Below, piece by piece: positions 1 to 6,538 of a stretch of 9,198 nucleotides of DNA. Within the stretch, counting starts at the first letter, position 1. Each line of letters begins with the position of its first letter. The stretch covers positions 1 through 9,198 of the forward strand of contig JAQTVG010000023.1 of NCBI GenBank assembly GCA_028706895.1. The letters are read 5' to 3'. The notes under the pieces are model-generated. The model was not told the origin of the DNA, did not search any database, and was given only the letters and a program-made list of their open reading frames with translations. A program made the position numbers and the translations under genes. The stretch comes from Candidatus Omnitrophota bacterium. Lineage in GTDB: Bacteria > Omnitrophota > Gorgyraeia > Gygaellales > Profunditerraquicolaceae.

Positions 1-1546
1 CCAGTAACTTGTCACTCCTTCCTGCTCCTTCTTCTTTTAATAATTCTGCTACACGCTCCTCTAACGCCGGTTTTACAGATAAAAATATATTTTTATCTTT
101 CGGCTCAACCCCCAGATACCTGGCCAGATCCAAAGCATACTCCGATTCATGCTTTTGGCCCGACTGTTTGGTATGCCTTATCCTGTCTGTAAGCAAAAAA
201 CTGAGCTTCCGGTCATAACCAACCCTGCGGGGTATGCCCGCAAAAAAAGTTACAAGATGCACGCGGTTAGTCGGATGCAAGATAACAGCCACGTCAAATT
301 TCTTCTTCTTTAAATTTCGCGCAAATTTTAAAGACCTCGGCCAGCTCTTATGTTTAGCGTCTTTGTCATAAACTATAACTTCATCCAAATAGGGGTTATC
401 TTCTACTACACTCTTGCCATAAGGGCTCACCATCATCGCTATGTAGGCATGAGGGTAATTATCCCTGAACGCTTTAATTACCGGCGTTGATAAAAGCACG
501 TCCCCTATCCTGTCTGTGCGCACAATAAGTATGCGTTCTAAATCCCCTTTTTGGTTATAGGCGGTAGGTTCGGGGTTATGAGCCAATAAGCTCCTTGCCT
601 GTTTTAATACATCTTCGGCCCCTATAAGCTGCAGGCATTTAAGCGTGCCAAATTTACACTGCGCCTTTTCGCAAGGCCTGCAAAAAATATCTTTTTTAAC
701 TATGGAAGATACTCCGGGCCAGGGGCCGTATTTTATCTCATTGGTCGGGCCAAAAATAGCCAGCGTCGGTATGTCTAAATAACCGGCCATATGCAATATA
801 GCGCTGTCATTGGTAATAACCAGGCGCGATTTCTTTAATAAAGCTGCCAGCTGCGCGATATTGGTCTTTGCGCTTAAATCTAAAACCTGGTGCCCTAGGC
901 GGCCGGCTATGTATTTATTATTAGGCGCGTCGGCTTTATCCCCCGCCAAAATTATCTTCGCTCCGAATTCCCTGATTAAAGACGGGATCAGTTCCACAAA
1001 TTTATCCTGCCCCCACCTCTTGATGTGGCTCCTGGCGCCGGGCGCGACAATAATTATAGTGTCGTCGCCCGTTATATTATTTTCTTTGAGTATATTATTA
1101 ATATATTTTTCGTCTTCGGGTTTTATATAAATAGAGCTGCGGATAGCGGCAGAAGTCTTTAATTTGGAGCTCAAGCTTTGCAGCCTGAATAAATGCCTCT
1201 GTTTCATATGCTTTACGTGTTCAGGGATATCCAGGAAAGGCGATATTTTATATTTGGCAGGAAGGATAGCGCCCAGGAAACTATTGCGTAAATCAATAAT
1301 CATATCAAAGCGCTCTTTTCTTAACGTATTAAATAATTTTATTTTTTCTTTTATGCTAGAGCGCTTGTCAAAAACAATAAGCTTATTTATATTGGGGTTA
1401 TCCTGGAATATCTCTTGCGGGCGGGGGCCGGATAAAACAGTAATTTCCGCCTGGGTAAAGTTTTCTTTTAAAGCATCTAAAACCGGAAGGCTAAGTATGC
1501 AGTCTCCGATATTGCTAAGAGTAATAAACAATATTTTATCCGTCAT
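1..1546 (-). CDS. Tandem GT9-GT9 heptosyltransferase-like fusion (C-terminus beyond window edge)
   Basis: The frame starting at ATG 1546 is open for 515 codons to the left edge with no stop. Residues 1-330 form a whole GT9 domain: ITLSNIGDCILSLPV (8-22), VAPGARSHIKRW (167-178), TNDSAILHMAG (245-255), FGPTNE, and a Cys cluster C289, C292, C297, C304. In the third motif the usual DSGPLH reads DSAILH, a mild variant. A second GT9 N-terminal half begins about residue 337: ILIVRTDRIGDVLLSTPV (339-356), NPYLDEVIVYD, and AGIPRRVGYDRKLSFLLTDR. It is cut off by the window before its donor-binding half. Both domains should be cytoplasmic inverting transferases that use nucleotide-linked sugars, possibly adding two core residues one after the other. 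The start overlaps the stop of the upstream GT9 gene (ATGA, 1543-1546) and has no strong Shine-Dalgarno. The full length is probably about 670-690 residues, judging from the size of one GT9 domain. Family is firm; specificity unknown. Confidence 0.92.
   Translation of the reverse strand, partial: MTDKILFITLSNIGDCILSLPVLDALKENFTQAEITVLSGPRPQEIFQDNPNINKLIVFDKRSSIKEKIKLFNTLRKERFDMIIDLRNSFLGAILPAKYKISPFLDIPEHVKHMKQRHLFRLQSLSSKLKTSAAIRSSIYIKPEDEKYINNILKENNITGDDTIIIVAPGARSHIKRWGQDKFVELIPSLIREFGAKIILAGDKADAPNNKYIAGRLGHQVLDLSAKTNIAQLAALLKKSRLVITNDSAILHMAGYLDIPTLAIFGPTNEIKYGPWPGVSSIVKKDIFCRPCEKAQCKFGTLKCLQLIGAEDVLKQARSLLAHNPEPTAYNQKGDLERILIVRTDRIGDVLLSTPVIKAFRDNYPHAYIAMMVSPYGKSVVEDNPYLDEVIVYDKDAKHKSWPRSLKFARNLKKKKFDVAVILHPTNRVHLVTFFAGIPRRVGYDRKLSFLLTDRIRHTKQSGQKHESEYALDLARYLGVEPKDKNIFLSVKPALEERVAELLKEEGAGRSDKLL
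1543..1546 (-). other. ATGA stop/start overlap (GT9 to GT9-GT9 fusion)
   Basis: The TGA of the 345-residue GT9 gene overlaps the ATG of the GT9-GT9 gene. This fixes the start of the last gene even though its end is outside the window, and indicates coupled translation of the two heptosyltransferase-type genes. Confidence 0.85.
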
Positions 1547-2580
1547 CTTGATGTAAGCCCGAATTTGCGGGCCTCCTTCATTACATCATCAGGAACAATT
1601 GCTTTCATGCACCGGTTATCTTTGCAGTTAACAACATAACAGGGTATCTTGCAGCCGACATCCTTTGACAATACGGCTATATTCTTTAAGGGGTAAGGCC
1701 CGGTTATCATCGCGGAGGTCGGGCCGAACAACGCGATAATTCTTTTGGCTCCCGCGGCATTTGCGATATGCAAAGGCCCTGTGTCCGCGGTAATAAATAA
1801 ATCCGCCCTCTTTGACAACGCGCCTAACTGTTTCAGGTTAAATACGCCGCTTACTATAACGGGTTTTTCTTTCATAAGGCTGGCTATATTTTTCGCGACA
1901 GATATATCATTATGGCTTCCAGTGATAATTACCTTGGCGCCAAGTTCGCTGATTAATTTGTCCGCTAATATGGCCCAATACTCTTCGGGCCAGCGCTTGG
2001 GCATCCAGTTGCCGCCCGGATTTATGACAACGAGCAAATCATCTTTGGTTATGGATTTCTTTGCCAGTAAATCATCTACGGCCTTCGCATCTTCCTCATC
2101 AAAGAAAAATTCCAGGTACCTGTCTTCTACCCTTAAGCCTGCTTTTTCAATAACATTCAGGTAATAATCTATACGGTGCATGCTGTCTTTGCCGACAGGC
2201 GTAACGCGTTTGGTCAAAAGAAAGCCGCGTTTTTTCGTATAATAGCCGATCCTGTGCGGGATACCCGCCAACCGGCAGATAAGCGCCCTTGTCAGCGAAC
2301 GGTGCAGCAGGAAAACCATATCAAATTCTTTACTTTTGAGCAATTGCACAAATTTTAATTTAGACAGCGTGCTTCTGTGCCGCTCTTTCTCGTCAAATAT
2401 GATAATTTCATTAAGATGGGGGTTGCCTTTTAAAATAGGGTAACAATGGCTTGGTATCACACAGGCGATATAACTATCCGGGTAATTAAGCCGGATGTTC
2501 CTTATTGTGGCCGTGGAAAAAAGCACGTCCCCCAGCCAGTTAACATTAAATATCAGGATTTTTTTTATGGTTTCTTTCAT
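1543..2580 (-). CDS. GT9 heptosyltransferase (WaaF/RfaF-like)
   Basis: This is a 345-residue stand-alone GT9 glycosyltransferase of normal family length, related to the ADP-heptose:LPS heptosyltransferases that build the inner core at the cytoplasmic face. Signatures in order: NVNWLGDVLFST (12-23) with the conserved GD (17-18), INPGGNWMPKRWPEEYW (186-202) with the Lys-Arg-Trp element, TADTGPLHIANAAG (264-277), FGPT (285-288) and a Cys cluster C310, C314, C319, C324 followed by a short helical end. The general pattern is that of WaaF (heptosyltransferase II). With four GT9 domains in this operon I cannot say which one adds which residue, and related GT9 enzymes use other sugars, so no symbol is given. 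The ATG at 2580 begins 3 bases after the deacetylase stop and lacks a clear Shine-Dalgarno (upstream is A-rich), so reinitiation after the upstream gene is likely. The stop overlaps the next start as ATGA. Confidence 0.93.
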   Translation of the reverse strand: MKETIKKILIFNVNWLGDVLFSTATIRNIRLNYPDSYIACVIPSHCYPILKGNPHLNEIIIFDEKERHRSTLSKLKFVQLLKSKEFDMVFLLHRSLTRALICRLAGIPHRIGYYTKKRGFLLTKRVTPVGKDSMHRIDYYLNVIEKAGLRVEDRYLEFFFDEEDAKAVDDLLAKKSITKDDLLVVINPGGNWMPKRWPEEYWAILADKLISELGAKVIITGSHNDISVAKNIASLMKEKPVIVSGVFNLKQLGALSKRADLFITADTGPLHIANAAGAKRIIALFGPTSAMITGPYPLKNIAVLSKDVGCKIPCYVVNCKDNRCMKAIVPDDVMKEARKFGLTSR

Positions 2581-2583
2581 TTT

Positions 2584-3369
2584 TTACTTATGCCTATACT
2601 CCCGCATAAGGTTATAGTAGCCGCTGGTCTCTGCCCAATAGACGAATAAATTATGGCAGTTTGCAGAAATCCTCAGCCTCTTTAAAGCAAATATATCGTC
2701 GCTGGGGAATTTCTTCCCTGGGTTAGTGGCCACGGCGCATTTATACCCGGCATCAACAACTAATTGCCTTATCCAATCGGTAAACCGGCCTTCCGGATAA
2801 CTAAATGTGTTGACCTGGCGCCCTAACTTTTCCTCTAATAGTTTCTTAGAATCAAATATCTGTCTTTTTACTTCTTCTTTAGTTTTATATTTTGTTAACG
2901 GGTCCGGCCCGAGGGTATGGCTGCCAATCGTAATTAAACCTGAATCCTGCATTTCTTTAACCTCTGCCCAGCTTACCCTGTCAGGCCTCCCTACTTCATC
3001 GGTAATAATGAACAACGCCGCGGGCAGGTTATATTTTTTTAATATGGGGAAAGCGTAAATATAATTATCTTTATACCCGTCGTCAAAGGTTATGCTGACG
3101 GTTTTCGGGGGGATCTTTTTCTTTTCCCTTATCATAGCGGCAAGCGTTTCTAAAGGCACAACATTATACCGGCGGCTCTTTAAGAAATGCATCTGGCGGT
3201 CAAAGGTCGCGTCTGTTATGGCAAGCCTGTTTTGAGGAGCGGCAAAAGGCGTAACCGAATGATACATAGCTATAGGCGCAACATATTTACCGCGGATAAA
3301 GTTTACCGAAAAAATTAAAAATATCGCGATTAAACTAAAAAATGTAATTAATACTTTACGTTTAGGCAC
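2584..3369 (-). CDS. Membrane-anchored polysaccharide deacetylase (NodB/CE4 family), metal site altered
   Basis: This is a 261-residue protein. KRK (3-5) followed by a hydrophobic stretch (about 6-23) forms an uncleaved signal anchor, placing the catalytic domain outside the cytoplasmic membrane. The NodB homology domain spans about 30-230: IAMYHSV (33-39), motif 1 SITFDDGYKDNY (92-103) with the base Asp96 and metal-ligand Asp97, motif 2 GSHTLGPDPL (149-158) and motif 3 FSYPEGRF (189-196). Motif 2 normally reads H-S/T-x-x-H; here His151 is present but the second His is Pro155 (codon CCG at 2905-2907). The enzyme may therefore be inactive, or use another ligand. The start is GTG at 3369, chosen because GAAGGAG lies 10 bases upstream and the N-terminal anchor follows directly. 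It overlaps the end of the GT4 gene by 22 bases. In this context it would remove acetyl groups from an N-acetylated sugar of the LPS core or of an exported glycan; that is inference. Confidence 0.88.
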   Translation of the reverse strand: MPKRKVLITFFSLIAIFLIFSVNFIRGKYVAPIAMYHSVTPFAAPQNRLAITDATFDRQMHFLKSRRYNVVPLETLAAMIREKKKIPPKTVSITFDDGYKDNYIYAFPILKKYNLPAALFIITDEVGRPDRVSWAEVKEMQDSGLITIGSHTLGPDPLTKYKTKEEVKRQIFDSKKLLEEKLGRQVNTFSYPEGRFTDWIRQLVVDAGYKCAVATNPGKKFPSDDIFALKRLRISANCHNLFVYWAETSGYYNLMREYRHK

Positions 3370-4451
3370 TCTAGATATACTCCTTCGGTTTGCGAAACCA
3401 TCCTATCTTGCGAAAAATTCTGGTTTATAAATATCCTGGCATTCTCTCCCAGGGATTTTGCTTTATCTGGATTTTTAAGCAATTCTAATATCGCGCGTGA
3501 TAATTCCCGGCTATCAGCTGGCCTAACTAACAAGCCATTAATCTCGTCCTGGATAAGGCTCTTGATGCCTCCGACACCCGAGCCAACTGCGGGAATCCCG
3601 CAAGCCATTGCCTCCATTAATGCAAGGCCAAGCCCCTCTTTTAAAGAAGGTAAAACAAATAAATCCATACAGGATAATACTTCCTGTGTATCCCCAACCG
3701 GAGGAAAAATAAATACGCTCTTATCTAGGCCAAGCGACTTAACCAGCTTTACCAACGCCTCTTTTGTCCTGCCTTCTCCGACGATAAGTAGCTGCGCGTC
3801 AGGAACGTTAGCAGTAACTTCCTGCATTGCCTTAATAAGATAAGTATGGCCTTTTTCTTCGGAGAGCCTTGCCACAATCCCTATGACCGGCGCATCTTTT
3901 AATCCCAGCTTCTTTTTTGAATCAGGCTTATCCTCCGGGCTCTGGGCTTTGAACTTATTTATATCTATACCGCTATGTATAACTATTATGTCCGCTTCAT
4001 TAACTTTAAAATCCCGAATTAAATGCTCTTTTACGGATTGGCTTATAGCAATAACCTTATCCCCCCAGCAGGGAAAAATCCTGCGGAAGAGCCTTTTTTT
4101 AAAAAACCCATGGCAGGTGGAAATATAAGGCCTGCCGCAGGCGCGCTGAATCAAAAAACTTAATACCTGTGTTACGCGGGTATTGGCGTGGATAATATCA
4201 ATGTTCTTCTCTTTTATAACCTTAAGTAATTTAAACCTGCTGAGCAAAATCTTGTAGCTTACTTCTGATTTTGTTTTAAGCGGTATGGGTATATATTCTA
4301 CACCCTCGCGGGTAAACCTGGGAACTGTTTCTCCGCCGCTTGAAGCGATATAAACATTGTGGCCGCGCTTTTTCATGCCGCCTGCCAAAGTCAAAGCGTA
4401 GCTTGAAATACCGCCGATGTTAAGATGATTGGTCAAATATAAGATGTTCAT
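3348..4451 (-). CDS. GT4 family glycosyltransferase
   Basis: This is a 367-residue retaining glycosyltransferase of the GT4 family with the GT-B fold, the usual length for the family. Visible signatures are HLNIGGIS (9-16) at the N-terminal Rossmann domain, TCHGFFKK (112-119), GIVARLSEEKGH (191-202) containing the phosphate-binding Arg195 and Lys200, VGEGRTK (224-230), and the EX7E motif E272/E280 (KEGLGLALMEAMACG), followed by VGGI. It is clearly paralogous to the GT4 half of the preceding fusion gene: both share the TCHG-x-x-KK block at the same position and similar flanks along the whole length. That suggests tandem duplication followed by fusion of one copy to a GT9 domain. It has no signal peptide, so it acts on the cytoplasmic side. 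The start at 4451 overlaps the previous stop (ATGA). Its 3' end carries the ribosome-binding site and start of the deacetylase. The likely role is adding an LPS core or short glycan sugar; donor unknown. Confidence 0.93.
   Translation of the reverse strand: MNILYLTNHLNIGGISSYALTLAGGMKKRGHNVYIASSGGETVPRFTREGVEYIPIPLKTKSEVSYKILLSRFKLLKVIKEKNIDIIHANTRVTQVLSFLIQRACGRPYISTCHGFFKKRLFRRIFPCWGDKVIAISQSVKEHLIRDFKVNEADIIVIHSGIDINKFKAQSPEDKPDSKKKLGLKDAPVIGIVARLSEEKGHTYLIKAMQEVTANVPDAQLLIVGEGRTKEALVKLVKSLGLDKSVFIFPPVGDTQEVLSCMDLFVLPSLKEGLGLALMEAMACGIPAVGSGVGGIKSLIQDEINGLLVRPADSRELSRAILELLKNPDKAKSLGENARIFINQNFSQDRMVSQTEGVYLECLNVKY
3380..3386 (-). promoter_or_regulatory. Strong Shine-Dalgarno (GAAGGAG) for the GTG-started deacetylase
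   Basis: On the minus strand GAAGGAG (3386 to 3380) lies 10 bases before the GTG at 3369, inside the last codons of the GT4 gene. It is the only near-consensus ribosome-binding site at a gene start in this window, and it decides the choice of GTG over any later ATG, the next of which (Met35) would remove the membrane anchor. Confidence 0.75.
4448..4451 (-). other. ATGA stop/start overlap (GT4-GT9 fusion to GT4)
   Basis: The stop of the GT4-GT9 gene overlaps the start of the stand-alone GT4 as ATGA. The preceding bases (AAGCTTTTAAA) show no Shine-Dalgarno, so expression of the second gene probably depends on translation of the first. Confidence 0.85.
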
Positions 4452-6538
4452 TTTAAAAGCTTATCTATCGCCTCTAATATTTCTTCCGGCTTAATTGACT
4501 CCATGCATTTATTAATTTTGCAATTTGATTTGTAACAAGGGCTGCATTTTAAATCTTTTTTAATCACCGCGCAATCTTCTACCGGGGCCAAATGCCGGCG
4601 GGGGTCGGTCGCGCCGAAAAGCGCGATAAAAGGCACACCCTGGCTTGCCGCCACGTGCAGGGGCGCTGAATCCGGAGAAATAAATACAGCGCATTTTTTG
4701 ATTAAACAGGCAAGCTGGTTAACGGTAGTCTTGCCGCAGGCGTTTATTATCTTGATATTCTTAAGCATGTTTATTAACGCATTAACCTCTGGTAAATCTT
4801 TCTGGGTACCGGTAATGACAACGCGTATATCCTTGCGGGATAATTCTTCGCAGAGTTTAGCGATATGGTGCAAAGGCCAGTTTTTGCTGGGCCATCCTAT
4901 ACTTGCGCTTATATTTATCCCTATGAGAATATGATTGGCGCTCAACCACTCGGTTTTTAAAAATTCTTCTATGTAATCCTGGTCCTGCGGCGTCGGCCAG
5001 AGCTCAAGCCGGGGGTCATCCGATTTTATATCCAGCATCTTCAATATCCTGAACTGATGAGTTATCGGGTCTAACAGGGGCTTATTGTCTTTTATGCGGT
5101 GATTAAGTAAAAAACCTAATTTATGGTTATCGTATCCATAACGGTTTAGGGCAAGGGTAAGAAAAGACAGGATATGGCTCTTGCGGTTATTCTGTAAATC
5201 AATTACTATATCAAAGTTCTTCTTCCTCAAGGTGTCGCCTAGTTTCAAAAGCCCTGCCATGCCTTTGTCCCTATTTTTGAAATCGCAGACCAATAACTCG
5301 TCTATATATGGAGAGTTAAAAAGCAGGTCCTTTGATTCCTCGCCTACCAAAACAGTAATTTTATAATTTTGCGAGAATTTCTGCCTTATCGCCCTTAAAG
5401 CGGCGGTAGAAAGGATAATATCGCCTAAAGAGCTGAATTTAATAATCAAAATCCGAAAATTGCTAAGCGCGCCCTTATAGACATCAATGGTGCTTTCTGC
5501 CATTAATTTTATATTATATTTTTCCTGCACTTTTTTATAAGCGTTTTCCGCCAGGGTGCGGCCAAGCTCTGCATCTTTAAATATCTTTATCGCCGCCTCA
5601 GCAATGCTTGTGGGGTCAGCAGGGGCAACCAAGAGGCCTGTTTTATTATCTTCAATAATATCAATGACCCCTCCGACGCGCGTAGCCACAACCGGCACGC
5701 CGCAGGCCTGCGCTTCCACAATCACCCTGCCGAATGCCTCGTGCGTAGTAGTGGCTAATACCAGGAGGTCAAGGTGAGCCAATATGGCAGGGATATCCCG
5801 CTGGTTACCCAGAAATTGCGTGGAGTGCCATAGGCCCAGGCGTTTTACCAAAACCTGCACCTGTTCTTTGTATGCTTCTTTAGAGCGGGGCGCGTCTCCT
5901 ACTATCCATATTTTAAGCCTTGGCGTGCTCCTTGCTACATAAGCCATGGCTTTGATAAAATGCAAGTGCCCCTTTATGGGAGTAATCCTTCCTATTATTC
6001 CTATATTGAATTCGTCTTTCCTTTTTTTATCGGGGCTCGTATATTTAAATTTATCCAAATCCACGCTGCGCGGTATTAATTTTAAGCGCTCGTGGGGAAC
6101 CCCAAAGTCTTCCATCATATGGCGGGCAATAACATTACTTAAAACAATCACCCGCCTCCCCCAGCCCATCGGAAAACTGAAGGCATGCTTCTTATAATAA
6201 CCGTGGCAGGTGGTAATAAATACCGTGTTTGTTTTGCGGCAGGCAAAATACGCTATCCACGCAGGCACGCGCGAACGCGCGTGCACGATATCAATCTCTT
6301 CTTTTTTAATAATCCTGGCTAACTCCGGAATCATCTTTATTATCGTAAAGATTGATTTCTTATGCACGGGCAATTGATAGTGGACGGCTCCGAAAGACTC
6401 AAGTTCCTTTACCAGCTCGCCGCCGTTTGAAACCACTACTGCCTTGTGCCCTGCCCCAACCAGGTATTTAGCCAGGTCAAGCGTGCCTGTTTCAACTCCG
6501 CCTACATTAAGTTCAGGTAATATTTGCAGGATTTTCAT
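4448..6538 (-). CDS. Fusion: GT4 glycosyltransferase + GT9 heptosyltransferase-like
   Basis: This is a 696-residue bifunctional glycosyltransferase. Residues 1-355 are a complete GT4 (GT-B) enzyme. It has an N-terminal acceptor side with NVGGVE (11-16), TCHGYYKK (110-117), the donor-binding GIIGRITPIKGH (180-191), and the retaining-GT EX7E motif at E267/E275 (HEAFGRVIVEAQACG). Residues 361-696 are a full GT9 domain of the ADP-heptose:LPS heptosyltransferase superfamily: IIKFSSLGDIILS (365-377), W549-PSKNWP (motif 549-555), SPDSAPLHVAA (621-631), FGATDP (641-646) and a Cys cluster C665, C668, C673, C678. Each half has about the full length of a stand-alone family member, so the protein could add two sugars in sequence. 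It is probably cytoplasmic or peripheral to the membrane. Start ATG 6538 overlaps the previous stop as ATGA, and its own stop overlaps the following start the same way, with no strong Shine-Dalgarno. Family assignment is firm; sugar donors and acceptors cannot be read from sequence. Confidence 0.93.
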   Translation of the reverse strand: MKILQILPELNVGGVETGTLDLAKYLVGAGHKAVVVSNGGELVKELESFGAVHYQLPVHKKSIFTIIKMIPELARIIKKEEIDIVHARSRVPAWIAYFACRKTNTVFITTCHGYYKKHAFSFPMGWGRRVIVLSNVIARHMMEDFGVPHERLKLIPRSVDLDKFKYTSPDKKRKDEFNIGIIGRITPIKGHLHFIKAMAYVARSTPRLKIWIVGDAPRSKEAYKEQVQVLVKRLGLWHSTQFLGNQRDIPAILAHLDLLVLATTTHEAFGRVIVEAQACGVPVVATRVGGVIDIIEDNKTGLLVAPADPTSIAEAAIKIFKDAELGRTLAENAYKKVQEKYNIKLMAESTIDVYKGALSNFRILIIKFSSLGDIILSTAALRAIRQKFSQNYKITVLVGEESKDLLFNSPYIDELLVCDFKNRDKGMAGLLKLGDTLRKKNFDIVIDLQNNRKSHILSFLTLALNRYGYDNHKLGFLLNHRIKDNKPLLDPITHQFRILKMLDIKSDDPRLELWPTPQDQDYIEEFLKTEWLSANHILIGINISASIGWPSKNWPLHHIAKLCEELSRKDIRVVITGTQKDLPEVNALINMLKNIKIINACGKTTVNQLACLIKKCAVFISPDSAPLHVAASQGVPFIALFGATDPRRHLAPVEDCAVIKKDLKCSPCYKSNCKINKCMESIKPEEILEAIDKLLK
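6535..6538 (-). other. ATGA stop/start overlap (acyltransferase-ELM1 fusion to GT4-GT9 fusion)
   Basis: The TGA of the upstream gene and the ATG of the downstream gene share four bases, with no strong Shine-Dalgarno ahead (upstream is A-rich, AAAGAAAATATT). This arrangement is typical of translational coupling by termination-reinitiation. Confidence 0.85.

Noticed and set aside
810..1130. Plus-strand open frame of 106 codons with hydrophobic stretches, at first sight a small membrane protein
   Set aside because: The hydrophobic runs are the antisense of codons in the GT9 domain; there is no ribosome-binding site and the opposite frame is plainly coding.
1164..1556. Plus-strand open frame of 130 codons
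   Set aside because: It lies wholly antisense to the GT9-GT9 gene, shows no recognisable domain or Shine-Dalgarno, and the minus-strand frame carries clear GT9 motifs.
1745..2164. Plus-strand open frame of 139 codons
   Set aside because: It is a shadow of the 345-residue GT9 gene on the opposite strand, with no family resemblance of its own.
6261..6290. GC-rich alternating stretch (gcacgcgcgaacgcgcgtgc) resembling a hairpin or operator
   Set aside because: It is palindromic-looking but lies in the middle of the GT4 coding region, encoding the HARSRVPAW segment conserved with the paralogous GT4 (HANTRV). Protein constraint explains it well enough, and no U-tract follows.
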